Shown: positions 28,480-37,258 of the stretch, piece by piece | How the letters are laid out: each line of letters begins with the position of its first letter | How positions within the stretch are numbered: position 1 is the stretch's first letter | Source of the DNA: Psychrobacter sp. TAE2020 | Lineage (GTDB): Bacteria; Pseudomonadota; Gammaproteobacteria; Pseudomonadales; Moraxellaceae | Assembly (NCBI RefSeq): GCF_018919485.1 | Contig: NZ_JAHLMU010000001.1 | Location: 472,655 to 536,654, forward strand | Length of the DNA: 64,000 bases | Direction of reading: 5' to 3' | Program-made: the position numbers and the translations under genes | The notes under the pieces: model-generated | What the model was told of the DNA's origin: nothing | Seen by the model: only the letters and a program-made list of their open reading frames with translations | Database searches by the model: none

Positions 28480-28518
28480 TAGCTTTGATTAACGACCCCT
28501 TATATACCCAAATCGCTG

Positions 28519-29616
28519 CTATAACCTCCCAGAAAATTTTAGATACTGATCAGCAATATTATTAGGCAGTAGCTGCTGATCAAATGGTGCTTTATAACGT
28601 ACAGGACTAATCAATGCTGCACTGATTAACTTGGCTAACCCCTCGATATCCCCTACCGCTACTAAGCTTTGCTTAGGCAATAACTCTCTTGGACCAAACG
28701 GACAGTCGGTACTGATTACCGCTACAGTTAATGCTTGAGCCTCGACGATGACATAACCAAACCCTTCAAATTTAGAGGTAAGAACTAGCAGTGCTGCCCC
28801 TGCTATTAACGGGTAAGGATTTGCTTGAAATCCTAAAAACTTGACACAACCATCAATACCTAGCTGCTTAGCTAGCTGCTTTATTTGTTCTTCAAGTTTG
28901 CCACTGCCTACTAATACCAAAGGAATTTTGCGATCTGTTTTAGCATAAGCTTGTAGTAAATCTTGATGACCTTTCATAATATCGAATGATGCCACATGAA
29001 TGATATATCCATTAATGCTCAGACCAAAATGATTGATATCTGGCGGTTGTGCTGCTGCTTGCTTAATGGCCTTCACATCACACGGATTGTAAATTGTCTT
29101 GGTTCTATTAATATTACCTATTAACGCTAATAAATCTTGACGGGCCCCTTCACTAACGCAGCTACACGGATATGCCCCATACACCATTTTTAAATGAGCA
29201 ATCGTTTGCACAGGTTCGGCTATCAGCTTGTCAGCGAACTGTTTAGAGAGCGCCGTGTGTAATACGTTAATAATATTGGGCAATTGACTATAAGCCATTA
29301 TCCAATTGAGCTTATAGATATTGACTAGTATTAGATTAGGCTTACCTATATTACCAAGCACATAATGATCGATACGCTTGGCAACTGATTTATAAGCAGT
29401 GGCTTGTTCTGAGTGTTGCGGCAAAAGTGGTTCATTATATGGCACGATATGATAATTAACCCGCGGATCTAGTGGCATTTTTTGAGTGTCTTCTAGACAA
29501 AGTACATGAACATCATAATCCCTATCTGCATAAGCACGTGCTAGGGTAGTCACCATACGCTCCGCACCGCGACCTTCTAAGGCTTTTAATAGTAGTAGAA
29601 TAATAGGTTTGGTCAT
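28519..29616 (-). CDS. Glycosyltransferase family 4 (GT-B fold)
   Basis: A 365-residue GT-B transferase. The N-terminal ALEGRGAERMVTTLARAY is the glycine-rich acceptor-side loop. The donor site shows FEGFGYVIVEAQAL, the EX7E motif, followed by STDCPFGPRELL. HVASFDIMKGHQDLLQAY and LVLVGSGKLEEQIKQLA are standard for the family. It closely resembles the product of 31602-32687 in motifs and length, so the two are probably an old duplication. It probably adds a hexose to the LOS core. It runs against its neighbours on both sides. Confidence 0.88.
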   Translation of the reverse strand: MTKPIILLLLKALEGRGAERMVTTLARAYADRDYDVHVLCLEDTQKMPLDPRVNYHIVPYNEPLLPQHSEQATAYKSVAKRIDHYVLGNIGKPNLILVNIYKLNWIMAYSQLPNIINVLHTALSKQFADKLIAEPVQTIAHLKMVYGAYPCSCVSEGARQDLLALIGNINRTKTIYNPCDVKAIKQAAAQPPDINHFGLSINGYIIHVASFDIMKGHQDLLQAYAKTDRKIPLVLVGSGKLEEQIKQLAKQLGIDGCVKFLGFQANPYPLIAGAALLVLTSKFEGFGYVIVEAQALTVAVISTDCPFGPRELLPKQSLVAVGDIEGLAKLISAALISPVRYKAPFDQQLLPNNIADQYLKFSGRL

Positions 29617-29850
29617 AGAGGCCTTTATATATGAAGTTTTTAAAGTGATGAGATACAGAGCTTGCCAGTTTGAGTTGATTATTATTCAACTATAGAGTGA
29701 TATTGTTTATTATAATGCTATCAAGTTGCTACAACTATGGCATAAGTAGCTATAAAATCGCGGCTTGGATATAGCTTAATGAGGTACTATTTGTCAAAAT
29801 GTACCTGTTCGATAATTTAACATTGTATTTCTGAGTAAGGCTTCAATGAA

Positions 29851-30618
29851 ATGACAGCACTTTCAAAATGGCAAAGTAAACTTATTTTACTATTCAAGAG
29901 TGAAAGAACTTTCAATGCTCAGGCAATCGTTAGTGAATTCACTAAAAAAACGATTGCCGAGATGAAAGAAACTATTATTACAGAAGCCGTATGTAACACT
30001 GATGCGCTGTCTGATAAGCCACGAACTAAAGACTTAATCGCTCATTTAGATAATTTAAAACATCAGTTTATTGGACAATCAGAACTGTGTTTTTACCATG
30101 CAACACTGGTGGTACTGCTACGTCGCAATTATAAAACAACAGATATCTTTGCTGAATTTCAAGCCTTGTGGGAAAGTGAGTTTGATTACCTATTAAAGCA
30201 TTTGTCGCTGCGCTGGATTGTCTCTGCTTGTGATACGTTTATTGATTATTCAGACAATAATAACAGAGCTACTATTTTATTGAATGTCGTTACTTTGGTA
30301 AATACTTTAAAAGTTTATGAGACTAAGCAGTTTTTGCAACTAAACGATACTATCGAGCAAACCCCACTACTAACAGATAAAGTCAATGCGCTTTACCACA
30401 CCCATCTACCTTTATATGACGGACTCGCTTATTTCCGTATCGGTACTGATGACAGTCTAAAAAATATGCGCAGTCGTTATGAAAAGTTTTATGCAGTCGA
30501 TAAAATGGCGACAACTATGCTACTATTCGTTTTTGATAAACTTCAAAGCAATAACAGTGCGTTTGCTACTCTAAGAGCTCTACACACAGACGAAAAGTCT
30601 CAATGGTGGCTAGATTGA
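29851..30618 (+). CDS. Hypothetical protein, 255 aa, within the LOS cluster
   Basis: I do not recognise this family. The protein is 255 residues, soluble-looking and mostly helical by composition, with no signal peptide, DxD motif or EX7E motif. Charged N-terminal residues (SKWQSKLILLFKSERTF) and the YEKFYAVDKMATTMLLFVFDKL section stand out. AAGG ten bases upstream of the ATG serves as the ribosome site. Its place between glycosyltransferase genes suggests an accessory role, for example regulation of chain length or a transferase partner, but that is an inference from position alone. Confidence 0.65.
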   Translation: MTALSKWQSKLILLFKSERTFNAQAIVSEFTKKTIAEMKETIITEAVCNTDALSDKPRTKDLIAHLDNLKHQFIGQSELCFYHATLVVLLRRNYKTTDIFAEFQALWESEFDYLLKHLSLRWIVSACDTFIDYSDNNNRATILLNVVTLVNTLKVYETKQFLQLNDTIEQTPLLTDKVNALYHTHLPLYDGLAYFRIGTDDSLKNMRSRYEKFYAVDKMATTMLLFVFDKLQSNNSAFATLRALHTDEKSQWWLD

Positions 30619-30719
30619 GTTTATCAGTTAAATAGGTTTGAATTAGCTTATAGCTTTAAAAACCTATCTCAAACCTATACTAATGCACTTTATCCTTATC
30701 TAAATTTATAGAGTATCAA

Positions 30720-31418
30720 ATGTCTACAACATCTCAACCTTTATCTTTCACCAATATGGAAGCTACAGATAGCTTTGTTGTTTGTTGTTTTTATACTGAT
30801 AGCTATCTCAACCATGCTCTAGCCTTAAAACAATCTTTGGACGACTTTGGCTTAAATTATTACTTTAAGCAAGTTGATGACGCTGGTTATTGGGAAGCCA
30901 ACACTCGCATCAAGCCGCATTTTATTTTGCAATGCTTACAACAGTTTCCAAATAAAAACATTCTGTATTTAGATGCCGATGCTTTAGTCAAAAAGCCTTT
31001 AGATTATTTTAATCATATCACTACTGACGTTGCCTTTTACAAAACTAAAGGTATGCCAGGCATGTCTCATGATTATTTAGCCAGCACTATGTACTTTAGC
31101 AACACCCTTAATACTATAAGGCTAGTTGAGCAGTGGATAGAGGAACAAGTAGATGGCAAGCGCACGCAAGTTGATCAAGACAGCCTAGATACTGCTATGG
31201 AAAAGCTTGCTGATACCCTATCCGTCGAGCCTCTTAATCCGGGCTACATAAAGATTTTTGATAAAGACTATGACGGAGAGATATACATTGAGCAGTTTCA
31301 GGCTAGCCGTGGTCAAACTAAGCTCAAACGTCAAAACATTAGAATCCGTAATCGGATTATTGGTGGCGTCGCACTGTTAGTTATAATAGCGATTGCTAGC
31401 TATTTGATAATGAAGTGA
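30720..31418 (+). CDS. Putative glycosyltransferase with C-terminal membrane anchor
   Basis: A 232-residue protein with a GT-A-like start (VVCCFYTDSYLNHALALKQSL) and a DAD motif at 85-87 (ILYLDADALV), the expected metal and nucleotide-sugar site. HFILQCLQQFPNKN before it is typical of this group. The last 20 residues form one hydrophobic helix (GGVALLVIIAIASYLIMK), preceded by a basic patch KLKRQNIRIRNR, so the enzyme would be tail-anchored with its catalytic part in the cytosol. A short start region of about 12 residues is uncertain. The substrate is unknown. Confidence 0.78.
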   Translation: MSTTSQPLSFTNMEATDSFVVCCFYTDSYLNHALALKQSLDDFGLNYYFKQVDDAGYWEANTRIKPHFILQCLQQFPNKNILYLDADALVKKPLDYFNHITTDVAFYKTKGMPGMSHDYLASTMYFSNTLNTIRLVEQWIEEQVDGKRTQVDQDSLDTAMEKLADTLSVEPLNPGYIKIFDKDYDGEIYIEQFQASRGQTKLKRQNIRIRNRIIGGVALLVIIAIASYLIMK

Positions 31419-31601
31419 AGTAACTTTTATAATCGGTAATAGATAAAATAATACCCGTCTCAATGGGTATAGCTGATAAGAATTGTAGCTCAATATTCAG
31501 CTATACTACTTTGCAGAACGGCTAAAAATCTCCCCACTTGTGCTTGCGTGTTTTTATTTCCAATGGTTCTAAAAATTAGCCCTGTGCACATTCAGCATCA
31601 G

Positions 31602-32687
31602 TTAGCTTTGTATAAATGCCAAGTACTTCTCAGCTATAGTAGTAGGTAACAGTGCTTCATCAAAGTCAGCATAAAACTGCTGTGGATCTTGCATTGCCTG
31701 ACTTAGCTTTTTAGAGATGGCGCTGATATCAGCTTTTGGCATCAAATTGTTCTCCGGTAAAAGCTCTCTTGGGCCAGATGGACAGTCGGTGCTAATAACA
31801 GGTACGCCAAGCGCTAGAGCTTCTGCTATTACTAGAGCAAATCCTTCCCAATCTGAGGCTAGCACCTTAAACTTTGCGTGCTTGATATAAGGATAAGGGT
31901 TTTCGCAGAAACCTAAGAATACTACCTTATCCGTCAGTCCCAACTGGGTAACTAATTGCTCTATATCTTTTTGTAGCTTTCCTTGGCCTAGTAGCAGTAA
32001 CGGTAAAGACTGATCAGTTTGTGCATAAGCTTTCAGCAGTATATCGTGGCGCTTAGCTTCTTTAAAGCTACCCACGTGAATGATATAGTTTTGATACTCT
32101 GGGACAAAGGCATCGGCTAACTTTTGAATCTCGTATCTATCTATCGGATTATGGATAGCTGCTATTGGAGTAATATCCCCAAACTGGGTTATAAAATCTT
32201 CCTTAACCCCAGCACTGACACAGACACAAGGATGCTTAGAATAAGTAGCTATCAATTTTGACTTCAATTGCTGAAGATTATCCGCTTGAGAAAACCTATA
32301 ATATAATGACAAAGTATTATGAATGACGTAAACAATATTGGGCAATTTACTATAAGAAAAAATACCATCCGAGCGTTCAAGATTCGATAAAACTAGGATA
32401 GGATGACCAATTTTTTTGCCTATGTATTGATCAACGGTTCGAGCAATGACCGAATTGCGAATCTTACCTTTAGGTAGCCACCTATAGCGCTCATAGTCAA
32501 TTAAATGGTAAGTTAAGTTTTCATTTAAGGTAAACTCAACTTTAGAATTAAAGGTTAATACGTGGACATCAAATCCTAATTGATGAAAAGCTGCCCCTAT
32601 AGTTAATACAAAACGCTCGGCACCTGCGCCTTGTAAAGAGTTGATAGACAAAACGATTTTATCTTTTTTTGATAAGATAGCAGACAT
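31602..32687 (-). CDS. Glycosyltransferase family 4 (GT-B fold), paralogue of 28519-29616
   Basis: A 361-residue GT-B transferase. It has the GAGAERFVLTIG loop at the N-terminus, HVGSFKEAKRHDILLKAYAQ at the domain border, and WEGFALVIAEALALG with the EX7E pattern, then STDCPSGPRELLPENNL. Motif order and length match the other family 4 enzyme of this cluster, but the intervening sequence has diverged. It is likely a LOS core transferase with a different acceptor or linkage. The gene is in the same direction as the glycosyltransferase gene upstream at 32774-33637, 86 bp away, and the two may be cotranscribed. Confidence 0.88.
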   Translation of the reverse strand: MSAILSKKDKIVLSINSLQGAGAERFVLTIGAAFHQLGFDVHVLTFNSKVEFTLNENLTYHLIDYERYRWLPKGKIRNSVIARTVDQYIGKKIGHPILVLSNLERSDGIFSYSKLPNIVYVIHNTLSLYYRFSQADNLQQLKSKLIATYSKHPCVCVSAGVKEDFITQFGDITPIAAIHNPIDRYEIQKLADAFVPEYQNYIIHVGSFKEAKRHDILLKAYAQTDQSLPLLLLGQGKLQKDIEQLVTQLGLTDKVVFLGFCENPYPYIKHAKFKVLASDWEGFALVIAEALALGVPVISTDCPSGPRELLPENNLMPKADISAISKKLSQAMQDPQQFYADFDEALLPTTIAEKYLAFIQS

Positions 32688-32773
32688 CTGGCACTCATTA
32701 AATTAAGTTATATTAGATTACTAATTTCGCATGCTACCTTCTTTTAACCATTATTAGTAGCTTCATTGGTAGT

Positions 32774-33637
32774 TTAACGATTAAATAAACGTGATAGAAA
32801 CGACTTAGACTCATTTGCCCGAGTTACTTTATTACCTTTATAGCGCTTATGAGTCTTTTTTGGAAAGCTGCCAAAAGGTTGCACTCTATAGTTATCTAAC
32901 TGGTAACCAGCAGCAAGGGCATCGTTATAATAGCTATCGAACAATTCAATAAGCTCTGATCTAGGGTGCGGTATTACTTTGCCATCAAACCAATGCTCAA
33001 AGCCTTCCTTCTCAACTCTTGCTAACGCATATTTATGGCTAAACTGAGTGCCCATATCTGAGTAATGCAGTATTTTGATATCTTCGATTGCCAGCTCTTC
33101 TCCATCGACACAGTTATAGCTGTCTTGATACGGTTGCACCAATTGCGCTTTTTCTTTTAGTAAGTCCATCATTTTTTGATGACCGTCAGCATCCATCTTA
33201 AGCTGTTCCATAGGCAGGATAACATTTTGTGCTTTACTACAATCCCAGATACAAGTACATAAACGTGTCATATCAGCTTTTGTTTTGGCTGCAACGATAG
33301 CTTGCCCAGCAATAGGATGCTGCCATAATTTGGCTAAATCGCCTAAAACAATAACGTCGGCATCCATATATATTGCTCTTCCAGAGTAGTTACAATACTC
33401 CGGAACTGCCCAACGAAATCCTGAAAAAGGGGTGGCCCATTTAGTAGTATTCCAGCCCTCACCCGTTTCAGGGTTAGAGTACCAGTAGCTCTGAGGATCA
33501 CGTGATAGCTGCATCCATACGATTTCAACAGGCGCACTAGTATGTTTATGAATACTGTAGTCCAATACCATCATTTGTTCTAAATCACAGTTATTAGGAT
33601 CACAACCAACAAATATTCGGATAGTGTCATTGTTCAT
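32774..33637 (-). CDS. Putative glycosyltransferase family 8-like protein
   Basis: A 287-residue cytosolic protein. The DAD motif is at 92-94 in AIYMDADVIVLGDLAKLW, the sugar-nucleotide and metal site of GT8-type enzymes, with RIFVGCDPNNCDLEQMMVL as the first strand. The ILHYSDMGTQF histidine segment near 190-200 is also expected. A basic C-terminal tail (KKTHKRYKGNKVTRANESKSFLSRLFNR) could bind the inner face of the membrane. It is first in a minus-strand pair with the family 4 gene and is divergent from the GT39 operon. Donor sugar unknown. Confidence 0.82.
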   Translation of the reverse strand: MNNDTIRIFVGCDPNNCDLEQMMVLDYSIHKHTSAPVEIVWMQLSRDPQSYWYSNPETGEGWNTTKWATPFSGFRWAVPEYCNYSGRAIYMDADVIVLGDLAKLWQHPIAGQAIVAAKTKADMTRLCTCIWDCSKAQNVILPMEQLKMDADGHQKMMDLLKEKAQLVQPYQDSYNCVDGEELAIEDIKILHYSDMGTQFSHKYALARVEKEGFEHWFDGKVIPHPRSELIELFDSYYNDALAAGYQLDNYRVQPFGSFPKKTHKRYKGNKVTRANESKSFLSRLFNR

Positions 33638-33897
33638 AAGACGTTCTCATAAGTTTATAACGATATTAGAAAACAAAAAATTATCACATCATGCTTTTAC
33701 AGACGGCGCAATTATTTAGTCAATAATTGAATTTAGCTATATCTATAAATTTAGATAGAATGATAACTCTGACTATGACTTACTAGCAATAGACTTTATA
33801 CTATCATCCAAACTATTTAGAGTCGCTCATGACATAGTGTTATGTCGAGCAACCTCAAAATGACTCCAAACCTTTGCATGATAAGAAGAGTTCAAAT

Positions 33898-35517
33898 ATG
33901 ACCCCTGATAACGAACTTCTCTCCAGTTCTACTTCTAAAGATGGTGATTTTAAAGATAGTAGCAATACTGGCAAAAGTAACTTACAGCAATGGCAAAGAT
34001 TTGGTCTATTGTTATTGGTTTATTTCCTGATTTGGTCAATCGCCCCAGTCTTTCTTGCTAGTAGCGTACCATTCGATGTCAGTGAAGGTATCAACTGGGG
34101 CAGCGAATGGCAATGGGGTTATTACAAGCATCCCCCATTTTCATCTTGGGTATTATACAGCTTCTATAAAATTTTTGGTCATGTTGGCCCCTACTTACTC
34201 AGCCAGCTCTATGTAATATTAACGCTTTTTTTAGTTTATCAGCTGGGCAAGCAAATTTGGTCACAAGCTATTGCACTGTTGGGCAGCGTGCTGACTTTGG
34301 CAGTAGTTTATTATACTTACCCTAGCCTTGAGTTTAATCATAATGTAGCTCAATTTCCTATTTGGGCCGGATTGTATTTAGCTTTTTATCAAGCCTTAAC
34401 TCGCAACCGTCTAACCGACTGGCTATTACTAGGGGTGTTGGGTGGCCTTGGTATGCTCACTAAGTACAGCGTAGTATTTTTGCTGCTACCGATGGCGCTA
34501 TACTTGATTCTGCCAAGACAGTGGCCGCTATTAAAACAGCCACAGCCTTGGTTAGCAGCCTTTATTATGCTGGCTATATTTGCACCGCACTTATATTGGC
34601 TAGTAAGCCATGACTGGCTGCCCTTCGGTTATGCCAGTGGCCGCGCCCATGATGTGGGTGAAGCTGCCGATAACATTAAGCGTCATTTTAGTTGGCTAAG
34701 CTTTATCGTCGCCCAACTAGTGGCTCATATTCCGTTACTGCTGATATTATTATTTAATCGTAAACGCTTATTGGCTATTAGCGACTATAAGCATAGCTTG
34801 CCAAAGGGTGCCTCTTTGCTTTGGTATCTTTGGCTGGCTCCTATAGGGGTACTAATCATATTGAGCTTAGTATTTGGCATAGGTCTGCGTGATATGTGGG
34901 GTATGCCGATGTGGGCGCTATCAGGACTTCTTGCGGCCTCCTTTATCACCCCTGCCAGCCAAAAGCTAACTACGATCAAGATAACTAAGGCGCTTATTAT
35001 TTGGTTGATACTCGCTACGGTATTGACAGTGATATACGTAGGGTTTGGTGATAAGATACGCGATAAGCCATCAAGGATGCAATGGCCAGAACAGGCACTT
35101 GCGGCACAAGCACAAGCTACTTGGCAGTCTTTGAGTAATTGTCCATTAGACAGTGTATCAGGTGATCGCTGGCTTGGTGCTTTAGTGGCTATGAATAACG
35201 GTTTTCCCTCACAAATGATATCAGGCCCTGCTAGCCATTCACCATGGATGAATACTGAGCGCTTACAACAAAACGGTACTCTAGTAATCTGGCAGGAAAC
35301 TGGTGCTAATACTAATAGTTATAAACAAGACGATATCGTTTTGCCTTTGCTAGAGGAAGTAGCTGTAAGTACGGCTAATCAGCAAGAAAGTGCAACCAAC
35401 TCTAATTTATTGACTAAGCAACAAGGTCAATGGAGAATGGCTTGGCGAGATACAAATATCACTGAGCCGTTAGCCATAAACTGGGTTGCTTATATTCCCA
35501 GCAACTGTGCTAAGTAG
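33898..35517 (+). CDS. Glycosyltransferase family 39, ArnT/FlmK-like lipid-linked sugar transferase
   Basis: A 539-residue integral membrane enzyme expected to move a sugar from undecaprenyl phosphate to a periplasmic acceptor. The first periplasmic loop contains PFDVSEGINWGSEWQWGYYK followed by HPPFSSW, which matches the GT39 pattern with its catalytic acidic residues. About ten to twelve hydrophobic helices span residues 35-400, followed by a periplasmic C-terminal domain. In ArnT and FlmK the acceptor is lipid A. I chose the ATG at 33898 (AAGAAGAG upstream) over the TTG at 33874. It is the first gene of the amino-sugar operon, 125 bp before the GT2 gene. Confidence 0.86.
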   Translation: MTPDNELLSSSTSKDGDFKDSSNTGKSNLQQWQRFGLLLLVYFLIWSIAPVFLASSVPFDVSEGINWGSEWQWGYYKHPPFSSWVLYSFYKIFGHVGPYLLSQLYVILTLFLVYQLGKQIWSQAIALLGSVLTLAVVYYTYPSLEFNHNVAQFPIWAGLYLAFYQALTRNRLTDWLLLGVLGGLGMLTKYSVVFLLLPMALYLILPRQWPLLKQPQPWLAAFIMLAIFAPHLYWLVSHDWLPFGYASGRAHDVGEAADNIKRHFSWLSFIVAQLVAHIPLLLILLFNRKRLLAISDYKHSLPKGASLLWYLWLAPIGVLIILSLVFGIGLRDMWGMPMWALSGLLAASFITPASQKLTTIKITKALIIWLILATVLTVIYVGFGDKIRDKPSRMQWPEQALAAQAQATWQSLSNCPLDSVSGDRWLGALVAMNNGFPSQMISGPASHSPWMNTERLQQNGTLVIWQETGANTNSYKQDDIVLPLLEEVAVSTANQQESATNSNLLTKQQGQWRMAWRDTNITEPLAINWVAYIPSNCAK

Positions 35518-35642
35518 CCTATATATCCTAGATAGCCTGTAATCAAAGGCTATCCATCTATTATATTAAGTAGTTACTAATTAGAACCATCACACCCTAA
35601 TAATAAACCCTCAATCCTCTTTGTAACCTTAACGAGTTTTTC

Positions 35643-36734
35643 ATGTCGCAGGATTATAGTTACTTACCGTACTTGTCTATCATTATGCCAGCCTACAATG
35701 ATGCTGAAGCGTTACAGGCGTTCTTACCACAAGTATTTGAGTTTGCCGCAGCATTAGCTACGCCTAAAGCCGACGATACTGCTGATAAAAATAACCATAA
35801 GCGCCTAAGCTGTGAGATCATCATCGTTGACGATGGTAGTAGTGATCATCTATTAGAAGTAGTGACAACTTTAATGCCGAGTCGGCCTAATAACACTGAG
35901 CTGATTTTATTACGTTTATCACGTAACTTTGGTAAAGAGCCAGCGCTGAGTGCTGGGCTTGCCCGAGCAGAAGGTGAGTTAGTAGCAATGATAGATGCCG
36001 ATGGCCAACATCCTTTGCCAGTATTAGCCCAAATGCTTAGCATGATTGAGCAGTCTAATATTGACATGGTTGCCGGTATTCAGGCTAACCGTCCTCATGA
36101 GAGCAAACTGGCTAAAACTTTAAAGCGTAGTTTTTACTTGTTTATCCAAGACCGTCAGCGTTACGAGATTCGCCCCAATGCTGGCGACTTTCGAGTGATG
36201 AATCGTAAGGTAGTAATGGCGCTGCGCTCATTGCCTGAGCGTCAACGTTTTATGAAAGGCTTATATGCTTGGGTAGGTTTCAATACGGTTTATTTGCCCT
36301 TCACTGCTGATAATCGCGATACTGGCGAGAGTAAGTTTAACTTTGGTAGTCTATTTGAGTTGGCCTTAGTAGGTATTACTTCTTTTTCGCAAAAACCTTT
36401 ACGCTTGATATCACGTATGGGCTTTATAGTGTCAGCACTAGCTTTTTTATATGGTCTTTACATCGTTATCGAAACCTTATTGTTTGGCAGTGACGTCGCT
36501 GGCTGGGCCACTGTTGCCGCTGGCATTATGTTCTCCACTGGTATTCAGCTAGTCTGCATTGGAGTCATTGGCGAATATGTCGGTCGTCTCTACGAAGAAG
36601 TAAAACAGCGCCCTTTATACTTAATTGATGAAGCTATTAGTAGCACCGATAACAATAATGGCATAACTCGTGACATCAGCATTAATAGCTATGAGATATC
36701 CACTTCTTTAACCAAACAAAACAACGAACAATAA
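35643..36734 (+). CDS. Glycosyltransferase family 2, polyprenyl-phosphate sugar transferase (ArnC/FlmF/GtrB-like)
   Basis: A 363-residue inner-membrane enzyme that should load a sugar from a nucleotide donor onto undecaprenyl phosphate. The cytosolic GT-A domain has SIIMPAYNDAEAL, IIIVDDGSSDHLLEV and the metal site MIDADGQHP, then GDFRVMNRKVV and RQRFMKGLYAW. Two C-terminal membrane helices follow, at roughly 255-280 and 290-320. A Ser/Asn-rich tail ends the protein. Its stop TAA shares a base with the ATG of the GtrA gene (TAATG), so the two are translationally coupled. Confidence 0.9.
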   Translation: MSQDYSYLPYLSIIMPAYNDAEALQAFLPQVFEFAAALATPKADDTADKNNHKRLSCEIIIVDDGSSDHLLEVVTTLMPSRPNNTELILLRLSRNFGKEPALSAGLARAEGELVAMIDADGQHPLPVLAQMLSMIEQSNIDMVAGIQANRPHESKLAKTLKRSFYLFIQDRQRYEIRPNAGDFRVMNRKVVMALRSLPERQRFMKGLYAWVGFNTVYLPFTADNRDTGESKFNFGSLFELALVGITSFSQKPLRLISRMGFIVSALAFLYGLYIVIETLLFGSDVAGWATVAAGIMFSTGIQLVCIGVIGEYVGRLYEEVKQRPLYLIDEAISSTDNNNGITRDISINSYEISTSLTKQNNEQ

Positions 36735-37258
36735 TGAATAAAATTGCTATAACTCAGTCAGCATCGCAGCAAGCATTATGGTTTTTAGCTGTTGGTGCTA
36801 GTGCAGCTTTAGTGCATTTTTTGATACTTATAAGCGTTGTAAACTTTACTACTGTTGGTCCGGCATGGGCTAATGTTGTCGCCTTTTTAATAGCTTTTAT
36901 TGTTAGTTTTTTTGGCCATTTTTATCTTACTTTTAGTCAGTCCAACAATAGTACTGATAAACATAGTTTTAATAACGATGACTATGATGGTAATAATTAT
37001 AATGGCAATAACTATGACTATAAAAAAAATCGTCGTGCCAACGCTAACAAAGCACCTTCATCTTGGCGCCTTTCATTACCAATACTACTAAAATGGTTTG
37101 CCAGTTCATTACTGGGTTTTATAGCCAATCAGAGTTTATTTGTCTTAGGACTAAGCTGGTTCGGTGAGCGTTATTACATAATAATATGGTTGGTAGTCAC
37201 TGGTATTATCACCGTGATGACTTTTGCATTAGGTAAACTTTGGGCATTTAAATCATGA
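36734..37258 (+). CDS. GtrA family membrane protein, probable lipid-linked sugar flippase
   Basis: A 174-residue protein with four hydrophobic helices (about 14-34, 41-65, 121-140, 146-168). GtrA proteins are thought to flip undecaprenyl-phosphate sugars across the inner membrane. Between helices 2 and 3 is an unusual hydrophilic insertion of about 45 residues, rich in Asn, Asp and Tyr, with repeated GNNY units. It starts at the overlapping TAATG with the GT2 gene and ends in an ATGA overlap with the deacetylase gene, so all three should be made together. Confidence 0.86.
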   Translation: MNKIAITQSASQQALWFLAVGASAALVHFLILISVVNFTTVGPAWANVVAFLIAFIVSFFGHFYLTFSQSNNSTDKHSFNNDDYDGNNYNGNNYDYKKNRRANANKAPSSWRLSLPILLKWFASSLLGFIANQSLFVLGLSWFGERYYIIIWLVVTGIITVMTFALGKLWAFKS

